Counted from the stretch's first letter, positions 32,472 to 41,816 are shown. The stretch is DNA of 64,000 nucleotides from Ralstonia sp. RRA (GCF_037023145.1 NZ_CP146091.1:2604001-2668000), one strand, 5' to 3'. Notes: generated from the letters alone by a model not told the origin. Translations and numbers: made by a program.

Positions 32472-32942
32472 ATGACCCGCCAACTGACTCGTACCACCGC
32501 CGCCCTCGCCCTAGTTGCTGCGCTGCTGCCAGCCGCAGCCCAAGCCCAGATCGGTGATCTCATCAAGGGCGCGACGCAGGGCAACAGCCAGGGCTCGTCG
32601 GGTGGCTTGGGCAGCCTCGGCAATCTCGGCAATCTTGGTGGGGCGGGCGGTCTGCCCTCGCTGGGCTCGCTCACTTCCGGCAGCACCGGCAACGTGGCCG
32701 GCGTGCTGGAGTTCTGCCTCAAGAACAACTACCTGGGTGGCGCATCGGGCGCAGCCTCGGTCAAAGACAAGCTGCTGGGCAAGCTGGGCGGCACGCCGTC
32801 CTCCGACGCCGGCTACAGCGATGGCGCAAGGGGCCTGCTCACTGGCTCCAATGGCAGCACGTTCGACCTGAGCAGCGTCAAGGAGCAGATCACCAAGCAG
32901 GCGTGCGACAAGATCCTGTCGCAGGGCAAATCGCTGTTGTAA
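32472..32942 (+). CDS. Exported DUF2501 (YjjA-like) protein
   Basis: This 156-residue protein has a signal peptide (residues 1-26, ending AQA) and a DUF2501-type C-terminal part with VLEFCLKNNYLGG and ITKQACDKILSQG, which hold two cysteines. Residues about 37-70 form a low-complexity run rich in Gly, Ser and Leu with repeated GSLGNLG-like units. Start chosen for AGGAG six bases upstream. Function is unknown. Confidence 0.85.
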   Translation: MTRQLTRTTAALALVAALLPAAAQAQIGDLIKGATQGNSQGSSGGLGSLGNLGNLGGAGGLPSLGSLTSGSTGNVAGVLEFCLKNNYLGGASGAASVKDKLLGKLGGTPSSDAGYSDGARGLLTGSNGSTFDLSSVKEQITKQACDKILSQGKSLL

Positions 32943-33023
32943 GCAAGCCGGGCAGGCGTACGGGCACTACACTGCCGATATCAGCAAGCGCCCGCCTGTC
33001 TGCCTGAACACGCAAGGAGCCCC

Positions 33024-33644
33024 ATGCTGGAAACCGCCGCGCTGGCCGCAGGCCTGTCCTGGACCAGCGGATTCCGCCTCTACCTGGCTGTGTTTGCCGC
33101 CGGTGTGCTGGGCCGCACAGGCTGGCTGCACCTGCCGCCGGGGCTGCAGATGCTCGAATCGTGGTGGGTGATCGGGCTGGCCGGTGTGCTGGCCGTGGCA
33201 GAGTTCCTGGCCGACAAGATTCCGGGGTTCGATTCCGTCTGGGATGGCATTCAGACCTTCATCCGCATTCCCGCCGGGGCCATCCTGGCGGCAGCGGCAT
33301 TTGGGCAACTCGATCCGCAATGGATGGTGGCGGCGGGGTTGATTGGCGGCACCTTGGCTGGAACGGCACACGCCACCAAAGCCGGCACGCGTGCGCTGAT
33401 CAACGCTTCTCCCGAGCCGTTTTCGAACTGGGCGGCGTCGTTCAGCGAAGACATTACCGCGACTGGCGGGCTGTTGATGTCGTTCTTCCTGCCAGTCGCG
33501 TTCCTGGTGGTGCTGGCGATCTTGCTGCTGGTGGCCGTCTGGCTGCTGCCGAAGCTGTGGCGTGGTGTGCGGCGCCTGCGTGATGTGCTGCGCGGGCGCA
33601 CGTCGGAGCCGCCTGCTGCCGGCCCCACCCGCCTGCCGCGCTGA
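33024..33644 (+). CDS. DUF4126 membrane protein
   Basis: This 206-residue protein has about five hydrophobic segments and opens with AALAAGLSWTSGFRLYLAVFAAGVLGR, the DUF4126 pattern. The loop EFLADKIPGFDSVWDGIQTFIR is also typical. The C-terminal tail is basic and likely cytoplasmic. Function is unknown. It converges on the ybgE-like gene. Confidence 0.82.
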   Translation: MLETAALAAGLSWTSGFRLYLAVFAAGVLGRTGWLHLPPGLQMLESWWVIGLAGVLAVAEFLADKIPGFDSVWDGIQTFIRIPAGAILAAAAFGQLDPQWMVAAGLIGGTLAGTAHATKAGTRALINASPEPFSNWAASFSEDITATGGLLMSFFLPVAFLVVLAILLLVAVWLLPKLWRGVRRLRDVLRGRTSEPPAAGPTRLPR

Positions 33645-33648
33645 CGCT

Positions 33649-33936
33649 TCAACCCAAGAAACGCAGCAGCCCAAACAGCGCCAGAGCCAGCGCGCAGGAC
33701 CATCCTGAAAACAACACGCGCCACACCCAGTGGCGCGGAATGAACCCCACCCCACGCACCAACCCCGCACTCATCGCCCAGAACAGCAGCATGGCGAGGG
33801 CGTGGTCCGCATGGCCAGCGCCATTGGCGGCGATGTACGGATACACCGTGCCGACCGCCATGACGATCAGCCCGGCAGCCAGGCTGGCTGCGTGGATACG
33901 CGGCTTAGGGGCGTCGCTCACGTTGGCCGTGCTCAC
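33649..33936 (-). CDS. ybgE: YbgE-family cyd operon protein
   Basis: This 95-residue membrane protein has about three hydrophobic segments. It resembles YbgE, a small protein found at the end of cydAB operons, in length, topology and position. It starts with GTG (MSTANVSDAP) overlapping the cydX TGA as GTGA. Its role in cytochrome bd assembly or function is not settled. The family call rests partly on position. Confidence 0.72.
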   Translation of the reverse strand: MSTANVSDAPKPRIHAASLAAGLIVMAVGTVYPYIAANGAGHADHALAMLLFWAMSAGLVRGVGFIPRHWVWRVLFSGWSCALALALFGLLRFLG

Positions 33937-34058
33937 GCGCGGTCCTCGTCGGTGGCAGCACCGGCGGCGCGCGCGTCACTCACCTCACCCCACATCGCGT
34001 TGAGCACGGCCAGCAACACCGCAAAGCCGACGCCCAGAACCCAAGTGAAGTACCACAT
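33933..34058 (-). CDS. cydX: Cytochrome bd oxidase small subunit CydX
   Basis: This 41-residue single-span membrane peptide begins MWYFTWVLGVGFAVLLAVLN and ends in a polar Ala/Asp tail. The opening MWYF-W-LG and the NAMW motif are the CydX signature. It is too short for most gene finders. CydX stabilises the haem groups of cytochrome bd. It starts 17 bp below cydB and overlaps ybgE. Confidence 0.93.
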   Translation of the reverse strand: MWYFTWVLGVGFAVLLAVLNAMWGEVSDARAAGAATDEDRA

Positions 34059-34075
34059 GTCATGTCCTCCCTGGG

Positions 34076-35218
34076 TCAGTAGACCGAATGCTCATTGGCC
34101 CGGATATGGGCGACCGTCACCTTGCCGCGCATCACGCGGTAACACCAGCTCGTGTAGATGAGGATGATGGGCGTGAAAATGATCGCGGCCCAGAACATCA
34201 GGCCCAGCGTGAAGTGGCTGGAGACGCTGTCCCACACCGTCAGGCTGGCGGCGGGCATGCTGGACGACGGCAGTACGAACGGGAACATCGACGCGCCCGC
34301 CGTAGTGATGATGCCCGCCAGCCCCAGCGCAGACAGCACGAAGGCCAGCAACGTGCGCCCTGCCCGCACCAGCACCATCGCCAGCAGCGGCCCAAACACG
34401 CCGAGCAAGGGCAACAGCCAGAGCAACGGCTGCACTTGGTAGTTGTGCCACCACGCATCGGCGGCGCGCGCCACCGTCTTGGCCATCGGGTTGGACACGC
34501 CGGCCGGGTCGATGGCTGAGGTAATGGCATAGCCTTCGATGCCACCCCAGCGCAGCCATGCGCCCGCCGCGACGAAGGCAATCACGGCGACGATCGCGGC
34601 GCCGGTTGCCGCCTTCGTCGCACGTTGCTGGATCGCCCCTTCCGTACGATGCGCGAGATAGATGCCGCCGTGCATGGTGATCATCGCGCTCGACACCACG
34701 CCGGTCAGGATGGCGAACGGGTTCAGCAATTGCCAGAACGTGCCGGTGTACGTCACCACCATGAAGGTGTCGAAGTGGAACGGCACACCCTGCAGCAGAT
34801 TGCCGAACGCCACGCCAAAGATGAGCGGTGGCACCGCGCCCCCGACAAAGAGGCCGATATCCCACGCTTTGCGCCACGTGGCGTTGTGGATCTTGCTGCG
34901 GTAATCAAACCCGACCGGGCGGAAGAACAGCGTCCACAGCACCGCGAGCATCGCCCAGTAGAACCCGCTGAACGCCGTGGCATACACCAGCGGCCACGCT
35001 GCAAAGATCGCGCCGCCGCCGGTGATGAACCAGACTTGATTGCCGTCCCAGTGCGGGGCGATGGTGTTGATGGCGACACGGCGCTCATCGTCGGTCTTGC
35101 CGACAAAGGGCAGCAGCGTGCCGACGCCCATGTCGTGCCCGTCCATGATGGCGAAGCCGATCAGCAGCACGCCGATCAGCAGCCACCAGATGACCTTGAG
35201 GGTGGGATAGTCGAACAT
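34076..35218 (-). CDS. cydB: Cytochrome bd ubiquinol oxidase subunit II CydB
   Basis: This inner-membrane subunit supports haem binding by CydA. The 380 residues open MFDYPTLKVIWWLLIGVLLI, then GFAIMDGHDMGVGTLLPFVG and WDGNQVWFITGGGAIFAAWP, all CydB features. About eight to nine hydrophobic segments are seen. It starts 10 nt after the cydA stop. Confidence 0.96.
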   Translation of the reverse strand: MFDYPTLKVIWWLLIGVLLIGFAIMDGHDMGVGTLLPFVGKTDDERRVAINTIAPHWDGNQVWFITGGGAIFAAWPLVYATAFSGFYWAMLAVLWTLFFRPVGFDYRSKIHNATWRKAWDIGLFVGGAVPPLIFGVAFGNLLQGVPFHFDTFMVVTYTGTFWQLLNPFAILTGVVSSAMITMHGGIYLAHRTEGAIQQRATKAATGAAIVAVIAFVAAGAWLRWGGIEGYAITSAIDPAGVSNPMAKTVARAADAWWHNYQVQPLLWLLPLLGVFGPLLAMVLVRAGRTLLAFVLSALGLAGIITTAGASMFPFVLPSSSMPAASLTVWDSVSSHFTLGLMFWAAIIFTPIILIYTSWCYRVMRGKVTVAHIRANEHSVY

Positions 35219-35228
35219 GGTGGCCTCC

Positions 35229-36785
35229 TCAGGCGTGGGCGGCTTCGAAATCGTAGCGACCGGTGCCGAGGCTGCCGGGGCCCTGCCGCGCGAACTTGAT
35301 CATCAGGTACATCTCGACAATCAACAGCAGCGTGTAGAAGCCGATAAAGCCTGCCAGCGAGCCGTACAGGCTGGCCTCGCTCAGTGTCGACACGCTCAGG
35401 TGCGTGGGCAGTACGCCGTAGATCGTCCACGGCTGGCGGCCGTACTCGGCGACCACCCAGCCGAGCTCAGCGGCAAGCCACGGTGCGGGCAGCATCCACA
35501 GTGCCCAGCGCAGCAGCCAGGCCGGCGCCTTGCGCTGCGGCCGCAGCGTGCTCCAGAACGACAGGCCAAACAGCGCCAGCATCAGCAAGCCCAAACCCAC
35601 CATGGCGCGGAAGCCCCAGAACATCGGCCACACACGTGGCACGGTGTCGTCGACCGCCTTGTCGATGATCTCGGGCGTGGCTTGCCGCACGTCGGTCACG
35701 TACTTCTTGAGCAGCAGGCCGAAGCCCAGGTCTTGCTGATGAATCTGCAGCGTTTGATGGGCAGCAGCATCGTCCGGGTTCTTGCGCAGTGTTTCCAGTG
35801 CGGCCACCGCTTCGATGCCGCTCATGATGCGGCCGCGGTTACGCACCTTGATCTCGTGGATACCCGGAATCTGCTTGGACACCGAGCGCGTACCGATCAG
35901 GCCCATCACATAGGGAATCTCGACCGCCCAGTCGTTCTTCTGCTCGCGCTGGTTGATCGACGCGATCACGTTGAAGCTGGCCGGCGCGGGTTCGGTCTCC
36001 CACATGGCCTCGATGGCGGCCATCTTGGTTTCCTGCGCCTCGCCCACCGTGTAACCGGATTCGTCGCCCAGCACGATCACCGAAAGCACGCTGGCCAGCC
36101 CAAACGCTGCCGCCACGCGGAAGCTGCGTCGCGCAAACTCGACATCGCGCCCACGCAGCAAGTACCAGCTCGAGATCGACAGCACGAACATCGCGCCCGT
36201 CACGTAGCCGGCTGATACCGTGTGCACAAACTTGGCCTGCGCCACGGGGTTGAAGACGACGGCCCAGAAGTCCGACATCTCCATGCGCATGGTCTGCCAG
36301 TTGAAGTCGGCACCCACCGGGTTCTGCATCCAACCATTGGCGATCAGGATCCACAGCGCCGAGAGATTGGTGCCAATCGCCATGAGCGTCGTCACGAGCA
36401 AATGCTGCGTCTTGGTGAGGCGATCCCACCCGAAGAAGAACAGGCCGATGAAGGTGGATTCCAGGAAGAACGCCATCAGCCCTTCAATGGCCAGCGGTGC
36501 CCCGAAGATGTCGCCCACGTAGTGCGAGTAGTACGCCCAGTTGGTACCGAACTGGAATTCCAGCGTGATACCGGTGGTCACCCCCAGGGCAAAGTTGATG
36601 CCGAACAGCTTGCCCCAGAAGCGCGTCATGTCCTTCCAGATGACCTTGTTGGTCATCACGTAGACGCTCTCCATGATCACCAGCAGCCAGACCATGCCCA
36701 GCGTGAGCGGCACGAACAGGAAGTGGTACAGCGCCGTCGCCGCAAACTGCAGCCTGGATAGATCGACCAAGTGCTCGGATATCAC
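35229..36785 (-). CDS. cydA: Cytochrome bd ubiquinol oxidase subunit I CydA
   Basis: This quinol-oxidising, haem-binding subunit has 518 residues. It shows LSRLQFAATALYHFLFVPLTLG with the haem His, EFQFGTNWAYYSHYVGDIFGAPLAIEG, and GRQPWTIYGVLPT near the C terminus. The GTG at 36783-36785 is preceded by AGGGAGG and gives the standard opening; the frame runs on to 37028 but that part is out of the family. Its GTG overlaps the cydP TGA. Cytochrome bd supports respiration at low oxygen. Confidence 0.96.
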   Translation of the reverse strand: MISEHLVDLSRLQFAATALYHFLFVPLTLGMVWLLVIMESVYVMTNKVIWKDMTRFWGKLFGINFALGVTTGITLEFQFGTNWAYYSHYVGDIFGAPLAIEGLMAFFLESTFIGLFFFGWDRLTKTQHLLVTTLMAIGTNLSALWILIANGWMQNPVGADFNWQTMRMEMSDFWAVVFNPVAQAKFVHTVSAGYVTGAMFVLSISSWYLLRGRDVEFARRSFRVAAAFGLASVLSVIVLGDESGYTVGEAQETKMAAIEAMWETEPAPASFNVIASINQREQKNDWAVEIPYVMGLIGTRSVSKQIPGIHEIKVRNRGRIMSGIEAVAALETLRKNPDDAAAHQTLQIHQQDLGFGLLLKKYVTDVRQATPEIIDKAVDDTVPRVWPMFWGFRAMVGLGLLMLALFGLSFWSTLRPQRKAPAWLLRWALWMLPAPWLAAELGWVVAEYGRQPWTIYGVLPTHLSVSTLSEASLYGSLAGFIGFYTLLLIVEMYLMIKFARQGPGSLGTGRYDFEAAHA

Positions 36786-36958
36786 GGATGCCCTCCCTGC
36801 GCGGATGTTGTCACGCCAAACCGGTCGGCGGCCCGCTCGGCATCGACCGGCACCTGGTGATCCCGCACGAAGACCCACCACAGCACGGCCAGCACCGCCA
36901 CCTTGATGGTGACGGCAACAAACAGATGGCGGGCAAGGCGGCGATCGTTGGGGCTCAC
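36782..36958 (-). CDS. cydP: Cytochrome bd small subunit CydP
   Basis: This 58-residue peptide has one membrane span (residues about 12-30, FVAVTIKVAVLAVLWWVFV) flanked by a basic N terminus (NDRRLARH) and a polar C terminus. Its size, topology and place directly before cydA match CydP, a putative small subunit of bd oxidases in this group. It starts with GTG at 36956-36958, and the stop overlaps the cydA GTG (GTGA). Confidence 0.8.
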   Translation of the reverse strand: MSPNDRRLARHLFVAVTIKVAVLAVLWWVFVRDHQVPVDAERAADRFGVTTSAQGGHP

Positions 36959-37203
36959 AGGGGTCGGGCGCTCCAGAGGCGGGCCAGTGCCATCGGCGAA
37001 GCTTCCTGCCGATGGTACAGAAAGTCACATGGGAGCCAGTCTAGTCACCGTTGCGATGACTGACAAACGTTTCCCGACCGCATTTGTGAGGTATTGCCCA
37101 CCCGCAGCCGCGTCACGACGGACGGTGTGCGACACGTGCTGCACCGCACCAGCAGAGACGCACCACGGCCCAATGGGGCTTTACCCGACCCGCGAGCCTG
37201 ACG

Positions 37204-39921
37204 CTAGCTGCAGAGCCGCTGCAATCCTGCCAGGTCGCCACGGGTTGCCAGCTGGTGCACCTGGGTGGCAAACGCCTCGCACTGCGGGTGCTCGGCGCGC
37301 AGCGCATCGGCCCAGTCGATCAGGTCGGAGATGGCGCCCAGATCAATCAGCGCCAGCGCAACGGCGCGTGCCTCCGGCGGCGGACCGACCAGCGGAGCGG
37401 CCTCCGAGGTGTCTGTCACCGGTGGAAGACGGCGCAGCCCCAGCAGGCGCGCCAGCGTTTCCTGCAACTCGGCCAGGTTGATCGGCTTGAGCAGCGCCGC
37501 ATCAAATTCAGGCGCGGCGGGGTCATCGCCGGCAGCCGTGGTTTGGAGAATTGCCGACAGCACCACCACGGGAACCCCCGGGAGGTGCACCCGGGCGGCT
37601 CGCAATACGGCAAGGCCATCTGCGCCAGGCATCAGATAGTCGGTCAGTACCAGGTCGGGGTGTGCACCGCCCGCCTGCGTCATTCGCTCGATGAGCGAAG
37701 CACCGTCTGGCGCGGTTTCAACGGCAAAGCCGAGACTGGATAGTTCATCGGCAAGCAGGCGGCGGATGTCAGCGGTGTCCTCCGCAACCCAGATGCGCAG
37801 GCCTGTCCCATCAATGCTGGGTACTGCTGCGCCGATCTCCGCAACATGGTGGCGCGATACCGCGTCCTCGGCAGCGACCATTGCCGTCACGTCCAGACGC
37901 ATCGACGTACCAACGCCCGGGGTGCTGTCGACCGTCAGCGACCCGCCCATGCGCTCGGTCCATTGCCGGACGATGGCCAGCCCAAGCCCTGTCCCCGGCT
38001 GCGTGCGTGCCGTGTCCAGCCGCTGGAACGGTTCGAAGATGCGTTGCTGATCTGCGGGCGCGATGCCGAGCCCGGTGTCCTTGACGATGAAGGTCAGCCG
38101 CACCGGCTGCGCGATCTCGACCTCGCCCGCACAGTCGATCAGAAGTTCGATACGGCCATCGGTGGTGTACTTGGTCGCGTTGTCCAGCAGATTGCCGAGC
38201 ACCCGCCGCAAGCCCTTGGCATCCAGCTCCAGCACGGGCGGCAACGGACGCTCGATGCGGAAGCTGAACTGATTGCCGCGGCGCCGCGCCAGCTCGGCAC
38301 CTTCCTGCACAACGGCATCGAGCAAGGCATGAACGTAGACCGGCGCACTGTGCAATGCATCGGGCTCACCACCGCGTGCGTAGTCGATCAGGTCGTTCAC
38401 CATGGCGAGCATGTGCCGGGCACTGCGGCCGATGATCCGGCCCCGTTCGCCGTTCTCATGACCGGCGGCCTGTACCAGCTCGGCAAAGCCGATGATCGAC
38501 GTCAACGGTGTCCGCAGATCGTGGCTGATGCGGGCGAGGAAATCGGTCTTGGCGCGGTTCGCTTCATCCGCGTCGATGAGCGCGGTGCGCAACTCCTGCG
38601 TACGTTCGACCACGGCGTGTTCCAGTTTGAGCTGCTCCTGGTGCTTGGCATCCAGAAGGGCCTGCTGCATCGCTGCATGCGATGCGGACGTCTCGCGCGA
38701 GCGCCGGACTACCAGTGCACCCATCATCAACAGCGTCGCCAGCTCCGCCAGCCAGGACAGCTTCACACCAGCATGCCAACCACGGCTCAAGGTGCCGTGG
38801 ATTTCCAGCAACCCGATCACCTGCACCAGCCAGACCACGCCAAACGAGAGCATGAACAGCCTGGCATTGGGCAAACCGCGACGCCAGGCATCGGCCATGG
38901 AGATCGCCCACAGCACGTTGAACGATGCGACGACGACATTCGAATAGATGGCCCCAGCGCGGTAGTCCCCCAGTGCCGTCCATACGCCCCCGACCAGCAA
39001 GAGCATGACAACGATGCGGTAGAGCCACTTCCACGCAGCAATACGACCCAAGCCGACAAAGGCCATGGTGGTAGCCGCATAGAACACGGTGGTCAGCACG
39101 CCCAGTGTTGAAGGGGCACGCAAGACCCATTCGCCACCCGCCCGCAAAACGTAGCGGTACAGATAGCCCTGGATGGCCATGTTGTAGAGCACCGCCAGGC
39201 TGATCCAGCCAAACAGGCGCAGAAAAGCGCGGTCGCGCCAGGACCATCCCTGGATCAGCGCGTACAAGGCCAGCAGCAACGCGGGACCAACCAGAAACGC
39301 CTGCAGCATCAGGTCGTGACCTTCCTGCTGCCGGAACGCAGCCGGCTTCCACAGCCGGGGGTCGAGGTCGATCGCCGATCGGCTGTCGATGCGCAAGACA
39401 AACGTCACCCGCTCGCCCGGCGCCAGGGTGATGGGAAACACCGGAATGGTTGCTGCAACGGCGCGCGTGCTCAACGGCAGGCGGTTACCCGCGAAAACGG
39501 TCTCTCGTGCCGCGTCCTCACCGGGCGCGAGCCGGAAGTAGTCCACCGACTCCAGCCGCGCGGGGCCGACCGCCAGCCAGCGCGTGACGGGCTCGGCGCC
39601 GCTGTTGTAGAGCATGCCCTGAAGCCAGAATCTGGAAGCGCTATAGCCTGGCGTCAGCGTTGTTCCGGAAATGGGCTTCCAACTGGCGCTGGCGAGCGCG
39701 TCCCTGAGATCGAGCTGCCCGGCCTTGTCTTCCAGCACGGACAGGTGTGGCAGCAACGCAAGCGACGGGGTATCCGTGCGCGCGCCGCGCCCGACATCAA
39801 CCGGCTCCGCCCACGCAGCCCGACCGACCAGCGCCATCAACAGGCTGAGCGCAAAGGCAACGCAAACCAGCCAGCGCAAGCGCTGCCCCGACGATTGGAT
39901 GGCAAGCGCGAGAGCGCTCAC
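37204..39921 (-). CDS. 7TM hybrid sensor histidine kinase with C-terminal receiver
   Basis: This 905-residue kinase has a signal-like N terminus, a periplasmic 7TMR-DISM-type sensor domain (about 45-195), seven membrane spans (about 205-405), a coiled coil, then HisKA with His ~467 in LARISHDLRTPLTSI. The ATPase part has LGNLLDNATKYTTDG, VKDTGLGIAP and GTGLGLAI. A receiver follows (about 715-830) with TDYLMPGADG, then a short helical tail. It overlaps the upstream response regulator as ATGA. It lies 245 bp upstream of cydP in the same direction, so it may control the cyd genes; that is inference. Confidence 0.9.
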   Translation of the reverse strand: MSALALAIQSSGQRLRWLVCVAFALSLLMALVGRAAWAEPVDVGRGARTDTPSLALLPHLSVLEDKAGQLDLRDALASASWKPISGTTLTPGYSASRFWLQGMLYNSGAEPVTRWLAVGPARLESVDYFRLAPGEDAARETVFAGNRLPLSTRAVAATIPVFPITLAPGERVTFVLRIDSRSAIDLDPRLWKPAAFRQQEGHDLMLQAFLVGPALLLALYALIQGWSWRDRAFLRLFGWISLAVLYNMAIQGYLYRYVLRAGGEWVLRAPSTLGVLTTVFYAATTMAFVGLGRIAAWKWLYRIVVMLLLVGGVWTALGDYRAGAIYSNVVVASFNVLWAISMADAWRRGLPNARLFMLSFGVVWLVQVIGLLEIHGTLSRGWHAGVKLSWLAELATLLMMGALVVRRSRETSASHAAMQQALLDAKHQEQLKLEHAVVERTQELRTALIDADEANRAKTDFLARISHDLRTPLTSIIGFAELVQAAGHENGERGRIIGRSARHMLAMVNDLIDYARGGEPDALHSAPVYVHALLDAVVQEGAELARRRGNQFSFRIERPLPPVLELDAKGLRRVLGNLLDNATKYTTDGRIELLIDCAGEVEIAQPVRLTFIVKDTGLGIAPADQQRIFEPFQRLDTARTQPGTGLGLAIVRQWTERMGGSLTVDSTPGVGTSMRLDVTAMVAAEDAVSRHHVAEIGAAVPSIDGTGLRIWVAEDTADIRRLLADELSSLGFAVETAPDGASLIERMTQAGGAHPDLVLTDYLMPGADGLAVLRAARVHLPGVPVVVLSAILQTTAAGDDPAAPEFDAALLKPINLAELQETLARLLGLRRLPPVTDTSEAAPLVGPPPEARAVALALIDLGAISDLIDWADALRAEHPQCEAFATQVHQLATRGDLAGLQRLCS

Positions 39922-40715
39922 AACCGGACTCCGGAACCCTGCCGGAACTGGCTGGGAGACAGACCAAAGCGCTCACGAAACGCGGTGGAGAAATTGGCCG
40001 TGGTGCTATAGCCAAGCTCCCGCGAAATCGTCTGTACGTCGAGCGCGGTTTCGGACAACATGCGCCGCGCCTCCTTCATGCGCGCCTCGCGCAGGAAATC
40101 GAACACGGTCACGCCCACACATTGCTTGAACGCCGCATTCAGTCGCCGCGCATTGGTGCCGACTGCGGCAGCAAGCTCCACCAGGCTCGGTGTTTCGGCA
40201 AGCCTTTCGAGCAACAGCTTGCGCGTCGCCCGGTACAGGATGGCATCCAGCGTGCTGGAATTCGCGCTCACCGCATCACCCTCTTGCGGCGCGCCAACTG
40301 GCGTAGCGACGGGCTTCAGGTGAATGCACAGGCGCAGGCGCACCTCCTCAAAGTCGAACGGTTTGGTCACGTAGTCCACCGCGCCGGCCGAAAGCCCAGC
40401 CACACGCTCCTCCGGCAACGCGGCGGAGGTCAGGAAAATCAACGGAATCGCCCGCGTGACCGGGTTGGCCTTGAGCAGCCGGCAAGCGGTCATGCCGTCG
40501 CAGACGGGCATGCGAATGTCCATCAGGATCAAGTCCGGCTGCACGCTCTGGGCCTTCTGCACGCCATCCTGCCCGTCACGAGCGATATAGACGCGGCAAC
40601 CCCGTCGCTGCAGAAAATCCACCAGCAGCATGCGACTCTCGTCGACATCGTCAACGATCAGGATGCGTTGACCGCGCAACGGATCCGAAGACAGGGGTAC
40701 AAGGGTGTCGGGCAT
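39918..40715 (-). CDS. Response regulator with AraC-type HTH output
   Basis: This 265-residue regulator has a receiver (residues 15-130, phosphoacceptor Asp in LILMDIRMPVCDG, Lys in YVTKPFDFEE) joined to an AraC-type DNA-binding domain (about 160-262) with ARRLNAAFKQCVG and SRELGYSTTANFSTAFRERFGLSPSQFR. It is the first gene of a two-gene operon with the 7TM kinase, joined by ATGA. Confidence 0.92.
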   Translation of the reverse strand: MPDTLVPLSSDPLRGQRILIVDDVDESRMLLVDFLQRRGCRVYIARDGQDGVQKAQSVQPDLILMDIRMPVCDGMTACRLLKANPVTRAIPLIFLTSAALPEERVAGLSAGAVDYVTKPFDFEEVRLRLCIHLKPVATPVGAPQEGDAVSANSSTLDAILYRATRKLLLERLAETPSLVELAAAVGTNARRLNAAFKQCVGVTVFDFLREARMKEARRMLSETALDVQTISRELGYSTTANFSTAFRERFGLSPSQFRQGSGVRL

Positions 40716-40983
40716 GGGCGCGATTAAAGCATGCCCACGACTGAAAATGGAGCGCCCCTCTCAGCCTCTCGGCAGCAAAAATTGCGGTACTGCGCCCCTC
40801 AAGTTCCCGTACCGATTGCCGCCCGAACAAAATTCTTCCTGCCACCAAAACAAATGCGCATTCGCGCAAAACTCCCAGCCCCTCGCACCGCAAAGCACGA
40901 GATAAGTTGATTGCGTGTGTTGCATCAGCAACCGGAATCCCGGCCCCGAAATCAACGCCGGCAGACCTGACTGGAGACCAGAC

Positions 40984-41736
40984 TTGCTTGAAGCGGTAGC
41001 GGACTTGGCACAGCCCCCCATTACTACGAACTTGCCCGCACACCATCCAGCCGACGACGGCGCGAAACATCGACTCACCATCGACGTCTTCTTCGATCTG
41101 ATTTGCCCGTGGAGCTGGGTCGGTATCCGCCAACTGGCCGCGGCCATGCACGAGTTCCAGTGGCAGTACCCCGCCGTCGGGATCCAGATCAACTGGCGCT
41201 CGCGCCCACTCCTGCCGGAAGTACCGCTAGGCGGCACGGCATACCAGCCGTTCTATCTGGCCCAGTCTGGCAGCCCCACTGCCGTGGCCATGCGGCGCTC
41301 ACAAGTACAACATGCGGGGCAAGCCGTGGGAATCGCGTTCGATTTCAAGCGCATTCGCATCCTGCCAAATACCGCAATCGCTCACGGATTGATCGAGCAT
41401 ATGGCCAAGCAAGCCAGCCCTCTGCAAACCATTGGACTGGTCGAGCGCTTGTTCAAGGCATTCTTCTCTGATGGCGAGAATATCGGCGACCCGCACGTGC
41501 TGGAGCGGCTGGGTCTGGAGCACGGTGTGGGACGACCGATGCTGCTTGCCTGTCTGAATGATGTGCGCAGTCACCTCCCCCCACCTGCCCCGGAACGGCC
41601 ACGGCGCGGCCGCCCAGTCAAGGAAGAGATACTGAGCACCCCTCATTTTGTCTTCAATGGCGCTGCCACCGTGTCCGGTGCAAGATCCACGGAATCCCTG
41701 CTGATGAGCATGCTGCGATCCGTCGAAGGCACGTGA
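40984..41736 (+). CDS. DsbA-family (FrnE/HCCA isomerase-like) thioredoxin-fold protein
   Basis: This protein of ~250 residues has a thioredoxin fold of the DsbA/FrnE group. The site reads FFDLICPWSWVG: the first Cys is present but the second is Ser, so it cannot act as an ordinary disulfide oxidoreductase. The family is also close to 2-hydroxychromene-2-carboxylate isomerases. The TTG at 40984 has GGAG seven bases upstream; a GTG at 40915 in the same frame is an alternative giving 273 residues. No signal peptide is seen. Confidence 0.75.
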   Translation: MLEAVADLAQPPITTNLPAHHPADDGAKHRLTIDVFFDLICPWSWVGIRQLAAAMHEFQWQYPAVGIQINWRSRPLLPEVPLGGTAYQPFYLAQSGSPTAVAMRRSQVQHAGQAVGIAFDFKRIRILPNTAIAHGLIEHMAKQASPLQTIGLVERLFKAFFSDGENIGDPHVLERLGLEHGVGRPMLLACLNDVRSHLPPPAPERPRRGRPVKEEILSTPHFVFNGAATVSGARSTESLLMSMLRSVEGT

Positions 41737-41816
41737 TTGGCCTGTGCAAGTCCCACGCGTTGTCCAAGGGTGATCGCGCCAAGGTTGTGGTGCTGGTGGA
41801 AACGCTGGCGGGTTAA
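41733..41816 (+). pseudogene. Possible gene remnant behind the DsbA-like gene
   Basis: A 27-codon frame overlaps the upstream TGA (GTGA) and ends LSKGDRAKVVVLVETLAG then TAA. It looks like the tail of a longer protein, but I cannot name it. The remaining ~150 bp to the hydrolase gene holds nothing I recognise. It may be chance. Confidence 0.2.
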
